Source: JAAUTS01 sp038250235
GTDB taxonomy: Bacteria; Verrucomicrobiota; Verrucomicrobiia; Methylacidiphilales; JAAUTS01
Length of the DNA stretch: 64,000 nt
Direction of reading: 5' to 3'
Assembly (NCBI GenBank): GCA_038250235.1
Contig: JBBSCO010000008.1
Coordinates: 1 to 64,000, forward strand
The notes below the pieces were generated by a model. That model was not told the DNA's origin. It was given only the letters and a program-made list of their open reading frames with translations, and made no database searches. Shown here piece by piece: positions 8,526 to 16,855 of the stretch (position 1 is the stretch's first letter; the number at the start of each line of letters is the position of its first letter). Both the position numbers and the translations under genes were made by a program.

Positions 8526-9262
8526 GTCAATATCTCCGGATCACCCTCTGTCACCAGGACAGTGTGCTCAAAATGGGACGATGGCTTGGAATCCCTCGTC
8601 ACCACCGTCCAACCGTCTTTCAAAATTTTAACGTCGCATTTACCCATATTGACCATCGGTTCGATGGCCAGGGTCATCCCCGACTTAAGTAACGGGCCAG
8701 TCCCGGCTTTCCCGAAATTCGGGATCTGTGGCTCTTCATGCAGGCTGCGCCCCACCCCGTGTCCGACAAATTCCCTGACCACGCTGTAGCCAGACTTGGT
8801 CACATGTTTTTCAATGGCTGAACAAACATCCCCGAGACGCTGACCGGCACGTGCGTTTTCGATCCCCAAATAAAGAGCTACTTCAGTTTCCTGCAAAAGT
8901 TTGCTGATTTCCGCAGAAACCGCTCCTACAGGTACCGTCATGGCTGTGTCCCCCACCCAACCGTCCAATAAAATGCCAACGTCCAGCTTGATAATATCGC
9001 CGTAGGTCAATTGACGGAGACCGCCAATTCCGTGCACCACTTCATCATTAACTGAGGCACAAATATGCCCGGGGAAACCACGGTAACCGAAAAAAGGGCT
9101 CTTTCCACCACGCTCCTTGATCAAACGGGCAGCTTCCGCGTCCAACTCGCCGGTTGTTGTACCGGGTTGTACCATGGCAGCCAAATGGTCGAGAATCTCG
9201 CTTGCGGCGCGGCAACTTTTTTTCATTCCATCGATGTCGGAACCTTTTTTGATCGGAATCAT
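8498..9262 (-). CDS. map: Type I methionine aminopeptidase
   Basis: This enzyme removes the N-terminal Met from nascent proteins in the cytoplasm. All five metal ligands of the pita-bread fold are visible: D94 (KLDVG), D105 (GDTA), H168 (GHGVG), E201 (IEPM) and E232 (FEHT). The substrate-binding H77 lies in VVHG. The length of 254 is normal. It starts 9 nt after secY and overlaps infA by 28 nt. No adk gene lies between secY and map. Confidence 0.97.
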   Translation of the reverse strand: MIPIKKGSDIDGMKKSCRAASEILDHLAAMVQPGTTTGELDAEAARLIKERGGKSPFFGYRGFPGHICASVNDEVVHGIGGLRQLTYGDIIKLDVGILLDGWVGDTAMTVPVGAVSAEISKLLQETEVALYLGIENARAGQRLGDVCSAIEKHVTKSGYSVVREFVGHGVGRSLHEEPQIPNFGKAGTGPLLKSGMTLAIEPMVNMGKCDVKILKDGWTVVTRDSKPSSHFEHTVLVTEGDPEILTCRKVHAYR

Positions 9263-9271
9263 AGAACCGGA

Positions 9272-10765
9272 TCAGTGCTTGATCAGGCTGACCACGATGC
9301 CGCCGATCATGATAACGCCCACCAAAAGTAGCAGCCAAATGAGTTTGTCATCGGAAACGGAGGCACTTCCGGTGGTGCTGTTGAAACTGCGTCCACGCAT
9401 ACGGCCTTTTTTCAGAAAGCCATCGTAGTGACGCTGCAAAAGGTGGGTTTCCGTCTGGCGCATGGTGTCCAGCATGACCCCCACAATGATCAAAAGACTG
9501 GTGCCTCCGAAGAACGAAGCCGTAATGTAAGGAACCTTCAATAATGAGCTGATGATCATCGGCAGGATGGCCAGGGCGGTCAGGAAGATTGCTCCGGCAA
9601 AAGTCAGACGTGTCATCGAAAAATCAAGGAAGGAGGATGTTGGGGCTCCGGGACGGACACCAGGAATAAATCCACCATTTTTCTTCATATCATCCGCGAT
9701 CTGGGTCGGATTAAAAACCATGGCCACCCAGAAATAGGAGAAGAAGAAAATCATGACAGCGTAAAGAGTCCAGTGCAGCCAACCCGCGCTCAACATTTCA
9801 GAGATTTTCTTTCCTGTCATCCAACCGGGAGCCACCATACTGATGAAGGCCGCAGGAAAGAGCAGAATGGCATTGGCAAAAATGATGGGCATGACACCCG
9901 AGTAGTTCACCTTCAAAGGAAGAAAGGAGCTCTGTCCACCAAAAACCTTATTGCCACGTACCTGGCGGGCATACTGGACACTCACCTTGCGCATGGCCTG
10001 CGTGATCATGATCGTAGCGGCAATGACCATAAAAAGGAATGCCAACAAAAGCACAAGAATGACAGGACTGAGTGCAACTTTACCGCTTTCCACAGGCGGA
10101 TTGAAAACATTCCAGCCCGCGACGATGGCAGCGGGAAGTTCCGAAACGATACCCACTGCTATGATAAGGGAAATACCATTGCCGATACCTTTGTCCGTGA
10201 TCTGCTCACCCAGCCACATCAAAAGCATGGTTCCCGCAGTCAGGGTAACAACGGTGGTAAAAATGAAGAACCAGCCCGGGGTGGCCACGAGATCGGATCC
10301 TCTCTCGATCATGATCGCCTTGATTCCTGGAAGAATCCCTTCGGGATTCTGAAAACTGAGAGCCAGGAAATAGCCTTGGACAATACACAGAAACAAGGTG
10401 CCCAGACGCGTGTATTGGGTGATTTTCTGGCGTCCTCCCTCTTCACGGGCCAGCTTGCCTAGTGAAGGAATCACACCCGTGGCCAATTGCATGATAATGC
10501 TGGCACTGATGTAAGGCATGATGGTCAGGGAAAAGATCGCACAGTTCTTTAAAGCTCCACCGCTGAACAGATTGAACATCCCAAGGACATTTCCTTGCGA
10601 TTGGTTTTCAATCATGGTCCGAAAGTACTCACCGAGGATTTCCGGATTGATGCCGGGCACAGGAATGGCTGCACCCAAACGGACAATAACGAGAAGAGCC
10701 AGCGTAAAAAGAATACGCTGACGCAGCTCGGGGATCTTAAAACAATTGATGAATGCTGAAAACAT
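9272..10765 (-). CDS. secY: Protein translocase subunit SecY
   Basis: SecY is the channel of the inner-membrane Sec translocon. The 497-residue protein has about ten hydrophobic helices. Early helices carry RLGAAIPVPGIN and a plug region (FNLFSGGALKNCAIFSLTI). The cytoplasmic loops carry REEGGRQKI and the segment NPTQIADDMKKNGGFIPG. The C-terminal region is longer than usual, with a Ser/Thr-rich stretch and an extra hydrophobic segment (LIWLLLLVGVIMIGGIVV). It keeps the standard rplO-secY position. Confidence 0.97.
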   Translation of the reverse strand: MFSAFINCFKIPELRQRILFTLALLVIVRLGAAIPVPGINPEILGEYFRTMIENQSQGNVLGMFNLFSGGALKNCAIFSLTIMPYISASIIMQLATGVIPSLGKLAREEGGRQKITQYTRLGTLFLCIVQGYFLALSFQNPEGILPGIKAIMIERGSDLVATPGWFFIFTTVVTLTAGTMLLMWLGEQITDKGIGNGISLIIAVGIVSELPAAIVAGWNVFNPPVESGKVALSPVILVLLLAFLFMVIAATIMITQAMRKVSVQYARQVRGNKVFGGQSSFLPLKVNYSGVMPIIFANAILLFPAAFISMVAPGWMTGKKISEMLSAGWLHWTLYAVMIFFFSYFWVAMVFNPTQIADDMKKNGGFIPGVRPGAPTSSFLDFSMTRLTFAGAIFLTALAILPMIISSLLKVPYITASFFGGTSLLIIVGVMLDTMRQTETHLLQRHYDGFLKKGRMRGRSFNSTTGSASVSDDKLIWLLLLVGVIMIGGIVVSLIKH

Positions 10766-10796
10766 GGCTGGACGTGGTTTCCCGGCTTAACCAGCC

Positions 10797-11252
10797 TCAG
10801 GCTTTGGCTTCGGGAAGAGTCAGGGTCGAACCTGATTTTTCGATCTTGGCTTTGGCAGCTTCGCTGCAGGCCGTCGCCACAATATTGAGCTTCTTCTTCA
10901 GTTCACCCGAAGCAAGAATCTTCACACCATCATGGGTGCCGTTGCTAAGACCTTTGGCCTTCAATGCGGCCAGATCCACCGTGTCGCCATCATTAAAAAT
11001 ATTCAGGGCGGAGAGGTTAACCGGAACATAAACCGTTCCAAATTCGCTGTTGTTGAAACCGCGCTTGGGCAGACGACGATACAAGGGCCACTGGCCACCT
11101 TCAAAACCCAGACGAACAGAACCGCCGGAACGCGCTTTCTGTCCTTTATGGCCTTTGCCGGAGGTCTTGCCGTGGCCCGAGCTTTCGCCGCAGCCGAGAC
11201 GCTTGGTGCGGTGCTTGGCACCTTTGGAAACTTTTAAATTGTGGAGTTGCAT
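10797..11252 (-). CDS. rplO: 50S ribosomal protein L15
   Basis: L15 is a late-assembly 50S protein. The 151-residue product starts MQLHNLKVSKGAKHRTKR, with the Gly-rich GHGKTSGKGHKGQKARSGG segment and the RRLPKRGFNN motif. It follows rpsE by 2 nt. The usual rpmD (L30) gene between rpsE and rplO is absent and there is no room for it. Confidence 0.97.
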   Translation of the reverse strand: MQLHNLKVSKGAKHRTKRLGCGESSGHGKTSGKGHKGQKARSGGSVRLGFEGGQWPLYRRLPKRGFNNSEFGTVYVPVNLSALNIFNDGDTVDLAALKAKGLSNGTHDGVKILASGELKKKLNIVATACSEAAKAKIEKSGSTLTLPEAKA

Positions 11253-11254
11253 AA

Positions 11255-12013
11255 TCAGGATTCCTTACTAACGAGTTGTTTACCGCGTGCGCGGTAAATT
11301 TCCTCGCGGGGTGAGAGCTGGCGCAGACCGTCCAGGGTGGCTTTGACCACGTTGGAGGGATTGCCCGATCCAAGGGATTTGGCCAGGATGTCTTTGATCC
11401 CGGCAGCTTCAATGATGGCACGGGCACCACCACCAGCAATCAGACCGGTACCAGCCGAAGCGGGTTTGAGCAAAACTTTACTGCCACCGAACTGGCCTAT
11501 GACTTCATGCGGAATAGTGGTTTTGTTGAGGCTGATGTTTTCCAGATTTTTCCGGGCATCTTCGTTGCCTTTGCGGATACAATCGGAAACTTCGTTCGCT
11601 TTTCCGAAACCGATACCGACACGGCCTTTACCGTCACCGACGACAACGAGGGCGCTGAAGCTGAAGCGACGTCCGCCTTTGACCACTTTGGCGCAACGGT
11701 TGATGAAAACCACCTTTTCGATGAACTCAGGGGCTTCCTCGCGGCTTTTTTCGCCGCCACCACCCTTGTTGCGGGAGCTTTCGAGATAGCTTCCGCCGCC
11801 GCCGCCGCTGGGCGCGCCGCCTTCGGTGCGGCGATTGCCGCCACGTCCACGGTTACCACCACGATTGGCGGCAACAATTGAACCAGCCTGCGTTGTGCTG
11901 GCCGTGCTGCGGGGAGCTGCGGGCGCTGCAGCCGGAGCCGCTGCTTCAGGAGCTGCGCTCTCCACTGCGGGAGTTTCGGGGTTGTTGGAAATTTCTTTGG
12001 ATTCGTCTGACAT
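11255..12013 (-). CDS. rpsE: 30S ribosomal protein S5 with long Gly/Arg-rich N-terminal extension
   Basis: S5 supports translational accuracy and mRNA unwinding on the 30S. The canonical domains begin near residue 97 (EFIEKVVFINRCAKVVKGGRR). They include GDGKGRVGIGFGKANEV and the C-terminal GIKDILAKSLGS. The first 95 or so residues are extra: an Ala/Pro/Ser stretch, then RGG-like repeats (NRGGNRGRGGNRR) and a GGGGG run. The total is 252 against the usual 160-170. It lies 5 nt after rplR. Confidence 0.96.
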   Translation of the reverse strand: MSDESKEISNNPETPAVESAAPEAAAPAAAPAAPRSTASTTQAGSIVAANRGGNRGRGGNRRTEGGAPSGGGGGSYLESSRNKGGGGEKSREEAPEFIEKVVFINRCAKVVKGGRRFSFSALVVVGDGKGRVGIGFGKANEVSDCIRKGNEDARKNLENISLNKTTIPHEVIGQFGGSKVLLKPASAGTGLIAGGGARAIIEAAGIKDILAKSLGSGNPSNVVKATLDGLRQLSPREEIYRARGKQLVSKES

Positions 12014-12018
12014 AGGAT

Positions 12019-12387
12019 TTAGAAGTTAAGTCCACCTTCGCGGGCGGCGTCGGCCAAGGCTTTGACCTTGCCATGATATTTGTAACCGCCGCGGTCAAAC
12101 ACGACAGCTGCGACATTCTTGGCTTTGGCACGTTCGGCCAAAAGTTTGCCCACTTTGGCGGCACCGAGAACGTTCGGGCCGATTTTCTGGGAAGCGACAC
12201 CTTTTTCCGTCGTGCTCACGCCGACGATGGTTTTGCTGCCGGAATCGTCGATGATCTGGGCATAAATATGCTGGCCGGTGAAGGACACACTCAAACGAGG
12301 ACGGGTGGGTGTTCCGGAAATTTTTTTGCGGACGCGCAGATGGACGCGCCGACGCTTTGCTTTGTTGGTGGTTTGTGCTGATTTCAT
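12019..12387 (-). CDS. rplR: 50S ribosomal protein L18
   Basis: L18 binds 5S rRNA in the central protuberance. The 122-residue protein has a basic N-terminus (KAKRRRVHLRVRKKISG), TRPRLSVSFTGQHIYAQIIDD and the C-terminal VVFDRGGYKYHGKVKALADAAR. These are standard L18 elements. It sits between rplF and rpsE, as in most bacteria. Confidence 0.97.
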   Translation of the reverse strand: MKSAQTTNKAKRRRVHLRVRKKISGTPTRPRLSVSFTGQHIYAQIIDDSGSKTIVGVSTTEKGVASQKIGPNVLGAAKVGKLLAERAKAKNVAAVVFDRGGYKYHGKVKALADAAREGGLNF

Positions 12388-12416
12388 AGACAGTTCCTAA
12401 AATGTTAGACAGAAGC

Positions 12417-12959
12417 TTATTTGCTCTGAGCTGTCTTGCCTTCCTTGCGGCGCACGTTTTCACCGGCGAAACGGACACCCTTGCCCTTGTAGGGCTCAGG
12501 GGGATAGTAGGCGCGGATATCGGCGGCAACCTGGCCGACTTTTTGTTTGTCGACGCCTTCGATCTGGACTTTGGTTTGATCGGTGACGGTGACTTTGATA
12601 TCCGGGGGAATCGGATAAAGCAAAGGATGGGAGTAGCCCAGGCTAAGGTTGAGGTTGGTTCCCTGAACAGCGGCCTTGAAACCGACGCCCTGGATTTCCA
12701 GGTTCTTCTTGAAACCGTTGAGAGTACCTTCAACCATGTTGTTCACCAGGGAACGGACAAGGCCGTGAAGAGCGCGGAACTCGCGTGCCTCGCTCGAGCG
12801 CTTGAAGACAACCTGCTTGTCCTCAATCTTCACCTCGACACCCTCGGGTGCCGTGTATTCCAATTTTCCTTTGGGCCCTTCCACGTTCACGCGGCGACCT
12901 TGGACTTGGACTTTCACCTTGTCCGGAATTAAAACTGCTTTATTGCCAATCCTCGACAT
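12417..12959 (-). CDS. rplF: 50S ribosomal protein L6
   Basis: L6 lies near the factor-binding site of the 50S. The 180 residues form two similar domains. Signatures include MSRIGNKAV, VNVEGPKGKLEY and the C-terminal YYPPEPYKGKGVRFAGE followed by VRRKEGKTA. The length is normal. It lies 6 nt after rpsH and 29 nt before rplR. Confidence 0.98.
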   Translation of the reverse strand: MSRIGNKAVLIPDKVKVQVQGRRVNVEGPKGKLEYTAPEGVEVKIEDKQVVFKRSSEAREFRALHGLVRSLVNNMVEGTLNGFKKNLEIQGVGFKAAVQGTNLNLSLGYSHPLLYPIPPDIKVTVTDQTKVQIEGVDKQKVGQVAADIRAYYPPEPYKGKGVRFAGENVRRKEGKTAQSK

Positions 12960-12965
12960 AATCGT

Positions 12966-13358
12966 TTACCAGATATAGAGGAGCACTTCGCCCCCCACAT
13001 TTTGTTTCTTTGCTTCACGGCCGGACATCACACCCTTCGGAGTTGACAGGATACTGACGCCTAGACCGCCTAAAACTTTGGGAATCTCACGGGCACCAAC
13101 ATAGATGCGGATACCGGGTTTCGAGACACGCTTGATGCCACGGATCGCTTTTTGGCGCTGGTTGGACTTCAAAGTCACTTTGAGTTTCTGGATTTTGCCT
13201 TCCTTGGTCAATTCAAAGTCCTCAATGAAACCTTCTTTTTTCAGCACGTCGGCCACATCCCCTTTGAGGCGGGAGTAGGGGGCGACGACTTCGGGTTTGG
13301 AAACCTTGTTCGCGTTGCGAAGGCTCGTCAGAAAATCAGCTAATGGGTCTGTCTGCAT
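12966..13358 (-). CDS. rpsH: 30S ribosomal protein S8
   Basis: S8 binds the central domain of 16S rRNA. The 130-residue product begins DPLADFLTSLRNANKV and carries KVTLKSNQRQKAIRGIKRVSKPG. It ends with the conserved STPKGVMSGREAKKQNVGGEVLLYIW region. The order rpsN-rpsH-rplF is standard. Confidence 0.98.
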   Translation of the reverse strand: MQTDPLADFLTSLRNANKVSKPEVVAPYSRLKGDVADVLKKEGFIEDFELTKEGKIQKLKVTLKSNQRQKAIRGIKRVSKPGIRIYVGAREIPKVLGGLGVSILSTPKGVMSGREAKKQNVGGEVLLYIW

Positions 13359-13384
13359 AATGGTTCTTTCTTAACAGTCCGGGA

Positions 13385-13570
13385 TTACCAGCTGGCTTTC
13401 GTGACACCGGGGATTTCCCCCTTCAATGCCATTTCACGGAATTGGATGCGGCTGACGCCGAATTTTCTCATATAAGCGCGGCGCCGACCGGTGATACTGC
13501 AGCGGTTGTACTTCCGGCTGGAGAATTTCGGTTTGAGCTTCTGCTTGGCTATCCAGGATTTTTTGGCCAT
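13385..13570 (-). CDS. rpsN: 30S ribosomal protein S14, short zinc-free form
   Basis: S14 is a head protein of the 30S. At 61 residues it has the length of the zinc-binding type (CxxC pairs) but keeps only one Cys. The expected pairs read RCSITG and VSRIQF. The core RRRAYMRKFGVSRIQFREMA and the ending GVTKASW are diagnostic. This short, cysteine-depleted form parallels L36 and S4 in this cluster. Confidence 0.95.
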   Translation of the reverse strand: MAKKSWIAKQKLKPKFSSRKYNRCSITGRRRAYMRKFGVSRIQFREMALKGEIPGVTKASW

Positions 13571-13599
13571 ACGTTTCGGTTCTCTTGTCTCTATCTGAC

Positions 13600-14163
13600 T
13601 TAGGCAGTCTTACGGTCTGCGAAGGGCAGTCCCATCAGGGACAGCAATTCTTTGGTTTCATCTTTCGTCTTGGCCGTGGTCACAATGGTCACGTCCATGC
13701 CGAGGTTGCGTTTAATCTTGTCCAGTTCGATTTCAGGAAAAATGGTGTGATCCTTGATCCCGAGTGTGTAGGCACCGCGTCCGTCAAAAGCACGGGCGGA
13801 GATGCCACGGAAGTCACGGATACGGGGCAAGGCCATGCGGGTCAGGCGCAACAGGAATTCATACATGACCCGGCCGCGGAGGGTCACTTTGCAGCCGATT
13901 TCCTGGCCTTCACGCAATTTGAAGTTGGAAATGCTGGTTTTGGAAATGGTGCGGATGGGTTTCTGGCCGGTGATAAGAGTCACATCATGGATCGCATCTT
14001 CCAGGGCGTTCTTCACATCCTGGGCCGATGCTATACAGCAGTTAACCACGATCTTCTGGATCTTGGGCACCTGGTTGACATTCTTGTAACCGCGCGATGT
14101 TTTCAACGCGGGAACCACCTTCTCCAGGTATTCTTCTTTTAAATTGGTAACACTTGAGCTCAT
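13600..14163 (-). CDS. rplE: 50S ribosomal protein L5
   Basis: L5 binds 5S rRNA and contacts P-site tRNA. The 187 residues show NVNQVPKIQKIVVN, LITGQKPIRTISKTSISNFKLREG and IKDHTIFPEIELDKI, typical of L5. The N-terminus is slightly extended. It follows rplX by 6 nt. Confidence 0.98.
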   Translation of the reverse strand: MSSSVTNLKEEYLEKVVPALKTSRGYKNVNQVPKIQKIVVNCCIASAQDVKNALEDAIHDVTLITGQKPIRTISKTSISNFKLREGQEIGCKVTLRGRVMYEFLLRLTRMALPRIRDFRGISARAFDGRGAYTLGIKDHTIFPEIELDKIKRNLGMDVTIVTTAKTKDETKELLSLMGLPFADRKTA

Positions 14164-14169
14164 GACTTG

Positions 14170-14463
14170 TTATTCCTTGGTCTTGGAGGCTTTGACGGGC
14201 TTTTCCCCGGCGGCAACCAATTTCAAATTTGATACGTGGATGGAACCTTCGCGCTGTTCAAATCCACCTTTGGGATTGTTTTGCGTGGGACGGACAGATT
14301 TCTTGATCATGTGTACGCCCTCGATGATGACGCGGGCTTTCTTGGTCAGAATCTGCAGGATTTTACCCTGTTTTCCTTTGTGGGCTCCGCTGATGACTAG
14401 AACCTGATCGTTCTTCTTCACATGGTAGCGGCGGGGCACGGTGATATCACTGGTCTTTTTCAT
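14170..14463 (-). CDS. rplX: 50S ribosomal protein L24
   Basis: L24 starts assembly of the 50S. The 97-residue protein carries the KOW motif (DQVLVISGAHKGKQGKILQI) and the GVHMIKKSVRPTQNNPKGG segment. Its ATG overlaps the rplN stop by 4 nt. Confidence 0.97.
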   Translation of the reverse strand: MKKTSDITVPRRYHVKKNDQVLVISGAHKGKQGKILQILTKKARVIIEGVHMIKKSVRPTQNNPKGGFEQREGSIHVSNLKLVAAGEKPVKASKTKE

Positions 14464-14828
14464 ATAACCTCCGGAGCGAGGGAAATGATTTTCATGAAAT
14501 TCTTCTCGCGCAATTCACGGGCGACAGGTCCGAAGATACGGGTGCCGCGCGGGTTTAAATCTTTATCGATGATGACGATGGCGTTGCTGTCAAAACGGAG
14601 GGTCGAACCGTCTTTACGCTTGATGGCCTGCTTGGTGCGGACGATCACGGCCCGAACCACATCGCTCTTCTTCACTGTACCTGTGGGAGCCGCCTCCTTC
14701 ACGTTGCAGGTGATGACATCGCCGATGCGGGCGACCTGGGAGTTTTTCTTGCCGATGACACCAATCATCGTGGCCTTGCGGGCCCCGGTGTTGTCAGCGA
14801 CATCCAACCATGAACGAATTTGAATCAT
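14460..14828 (-). CDS. rplN: 50S ribosomal protein L14
   Basis: L14 sits at the subunit interface. The 122 residues begin MIQIRSWLDVADNTGARK. They contain VIVRTKQAIKRKDGSTLRFD and end with the conserved GTRIFGPVARELREKNFMKI segment. It overlaps rplX by 4 nt and follows rpsQ by 17 nt. Confidence 0.98.
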   Translation of the reverse strand: MIQIRSWLDVADNTGARKATMIGVIGKKNSQVARIGDVITCNVKEAAPTGTVKKSDVVRAVIVRTKQAIKRKDGSTLRFDSNAIVIIDKDLNPRGTRIFGPVARELREKNFMKIISLAPEVI

Positions 14829-14845
14829 ACGCGTTACCTAAATTA

Positions 14846-15118
14846 TTACTTGCTGATTACCTGAACCAGCTCCCAGCGCTTCAGTTTGCTGAGGGGGCGG
14901 GTTTCCGCGATGAGGACGGTGTCGCCGACTTTGGCTTTGCCTTCTTCATCATGGGCATAAAACTTGTTGGAGACCTTGACGATCTTCTTGAAACGGGGGT
15001 GAGGCACGCGGCGCACGACCTTTACAACGATGGTTTTCTGCATTTTGTCAGAAACCACTTCGCCGGTCTTCTCTTTGCGTGTGGCTTTCACCACTTTGTC
15101 TGCTGTAGCTGTTGTCAT
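14846..15118 (-). CDS. rpsQ: 30S ribosomal protein S17
   Basis: S17 is a primary 16S rRNA-binding OB-fold protein. The 90 residues include RKEKTGEVVSDKMQKTIVVKV, HPRFKKIVKVSNKFYAHDE and GDTVLIAETRPLSKLKRW. It has a short extra N-terminal stretch. It sits in the standard rpmC-rpsQ-rplN order. Confidence 0.98.
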   Translation of the reverse strand: MTTATADKVVKATRKEKTGEVVSDKMQKTIVVKVVRRVPHPRFKKIVKVSNKFYAHDEEGKAKVGDTVLIAETRPLSKLKRWELVQVISK

Positions 15119-15144
15119 AACGTTGTCTTTAAATCCTCAGCCAG

Positions 15145-15354
15145 TTAAGCCGAAGCTTTGGCACCTTTGATCCGGCGGGTGCTGGATACAGTTTCAATAC
15201 GCGCAATCGTCTTGCGGATTTCTTTCAAACGGCTGGGGCGTTCCAACTGGCCGCTCTGTTGCTGAATCCGCAGGTTCAGGCGCTCCTGTTTCAGATCCTG
15301 GATTTTACTTTTCAGTTCCTGGTCACTCAGATTATTTACTTCTGCAATTTTCAT
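15145..15354 (-). CDS. rpmC: 50S ribosomal protein L29
   Basis: L29 is a two-helix protein at the tunnel exit, near the trigger factor and SRP docking site. The 69 residues read MKIAEVNNLSDQELKSKI with the LNLRIQQQSGQLERPSRLKE core. The start overlaps the rplP stop by 4 nt. Confidence 0.96.
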   Translation of the reverse strand: MKIAEVNNLSDQELKSKIQDLKQERLNLRIQQQSGQLERPSRLKEIRKTIARIETVSSTRRIKGAKASA

Positions 15355-15776
15355 ACGCTCAATTTCCTGTCACGGCTGATAAAACGGGTGCCCATGGGGA
15401 GCTTGGACGCAGCCAGGCGAAGTGATTCGCGGGCGGTGGACTCCGGCAGACCATCAAGTTCAAACAAAATGTTGCCTGGACGAATCACGGCCACCCACTT
15501 GTCGGGAGCGCCTTTACCCTTACCCATCCGGGTTTCAGGCGGACGGGATGTGACGGACTTGTCAGGGAAAACACGGATCCAGAGCTTGCCCTTGCGCTTC
15601 ATGTTGCGGGTCAGGGCGACACGGGCTGCTTCGATCTGGATGTTGGTCAACCAGTGACGTTCCAGAGTTTGCAATCCGAAAGAACCGAAGGCGAGAGTGG
15701 TTCCACGTGTTGCGTCGTGTGCGCGGCTGCGGCGCTGTGTTTTGCGGTATTTAACGCGTTTTGGAAGTAGTGGCAT
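15351..15776 (-). CDS. rplP: 50S ribosomal protein L16
   Basis: L16 organises the A-site region of the 50S. The 141-residue product contains KRVKYRKTQRRSRAHDATRG, LWIRVFPDKSVTSRPPETRMG and KGAPDKWVAVIRPGNILFE, all diagnostic. It lies 3 nt after rpsC and overlaps rpmC by 4 nt. Confidence 0.98.
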   Translation of the reverse strand: MPLLPKRVKYRKTQRRSRAHDATRGTTLAFGSFGLQTLERHWLTNIQIEAARVALTRNMKRKGKLWIRVFPDKSVTSRPPETRMGKGKGAPDKWVAVIRPGNILFELDGLPESTARESLRLAASKLPMGTRFISRDRKLSV

Positions 15777-15779
15777 AAA

Positions 15780-16424
15780 TCAATTGGCAGCGGGGGCTGC
15801 TTCCTCCTTCAGACAAATCCAGACTTTGATACCGATCTTGCCGGCCATGGTATTGGCTTCGGTGAAACCGTATTCAATATTGGCACGCAGGGTGTGCAAG
15901 GGAACTTTGCCTTCGCGATAAGGCTCGGAACGGGCAATTTCAGCGTTCTGCAAACGACCGGAGCAACGCACTTTGATCCCGAGGGCACCGAAATCCATGG
16001 CGGTCTGCACGGCTTTTTTCATGGCGCGGCGGAAAGAGATACGACGTTCGAGCTGAACAGCGATATTTTCGGCCACGAGCTGGGCGTCGATTTCAGGATT
16101 CTTGACTTCCTTCACGTCAACCAGGACATCACGACCGGGAAGCATTTCGTTGATCTCGGTCTTGAGCTTGTCCAGTTCCGATGCCTTGCGCCCGATGACG
16201 AGGCCGGGACGTGCGGTGAACAGGTTCACACGGACACGGTTGGCGGCACGTTCAATGGTGATTTTGGAAATCGCGGCACCGACCAGACGTTTCTGGAGGA
16301 ATTGGCGGATTTCATAATCTTCGTGAAGGAAGATCGGAAAATCTTTTTTGTTGGCATACCACATCGAGCGCCAATTGCGCTTGACGCCTACGCGGAATCC
16401 AAAGGGATGTACTTTCTGGCCCAT
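15780..16424 (-). CDS. rpsC: 30S ribosomal protein S3
   Basis: S3 lines the mRNA entry channel. The 214 residues start MGQKVHPFGFRVGVKRNW. They hold the KH domain with GxxG (TARPGLVIGRKASELDKL) and the C-terminal domain with RCSGRLQNAEIARSE. It lies 6 nt after rplV. Confidence 0.98.
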   Translation of the reverse strand: MGQKVHPFGFRVGVKRNWRSMWYANKKDFPIFLHEDYEIRQFLQKRLVGAAISKITIERAANRVRVNLFTARPGLVIGRKASELDKLKTEINEMLPGRDVLVDVKEVKNPEIDAQLVAENIAVQLERRISFRRAMKKAVQTAMDFGALGIKVRCSGRLQNAEIARSEPYREGKVPLHTLRANIEYGFTEANTMAGKIGIKVWICLKEEAAPAAN

Positions 16425-16430
16425 ACTAGT

Positions 16431-16850
16431 TTATTCCTGTGCTTTCTTGCGACGGGCCTGTGTTTTGGTGGCTGCCGCTTTTTTGGACTTGGCCTTGGGT
16501 GTTTCTTCCACCTCTTCGACCCGTTCTGTTAAAATGATTCGGACATGGCTGGTGCGTTTGTTGATCGGGGAGGCCGATCCACGGGCACGGGGCATGAAAC
16601 GCTTGATCGTCGGGCCTTCACCCACGGTTGCTTCTTTGACCACCAGGTTCTGGGGGTTCATCGCGTTGTTGTTCTCCGCGTTGGCAATAGCCGACTTCAG
16701 GGTTTTGTAAATCACCCGGGCCGCTTTTTGCGGATAAAATTCCAGCATCTCCAGAGCACCCAATGCGGGCAGGCCCTGGATATGGCGTGTCACATTCCTC
16801 GCTTTAAAAGCGGAAATGCGCGTATATTTTGTCACAGCCTTAACTTCCAT
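16431..16850 (-). CDS. rplV: 50S ribosomal protein L22 with basic tail
   Basis: L22 extends a beta-hairpin into the exit tunnel. The conserved region (about 1-112) includes SAFKARNVTRHIQGL, the hairpin segment GEGPTIKRFMPRARGSAS and THVRIILTE. About 27 extra C-terminal residues are Lys/Ala/Glu-rich. It starts 5 nt after the unknown coiled-coil gene that separates it from rpsS. Confidence 0.96.
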   Translation of the reverse strand: MEVKAVTKYTRISAFKARNVTRHIQGLPALGALEMLEFYPQKAARVIYKTLKSAIANAENNNAMNPQNLVVKEATVGEGPTIKRFMPRARGSASPINKRTSHVRIILTERVEEVEETPKAKSKKAAATKTQARRKKAQE

Positions 16851-16855
16851 AATTT

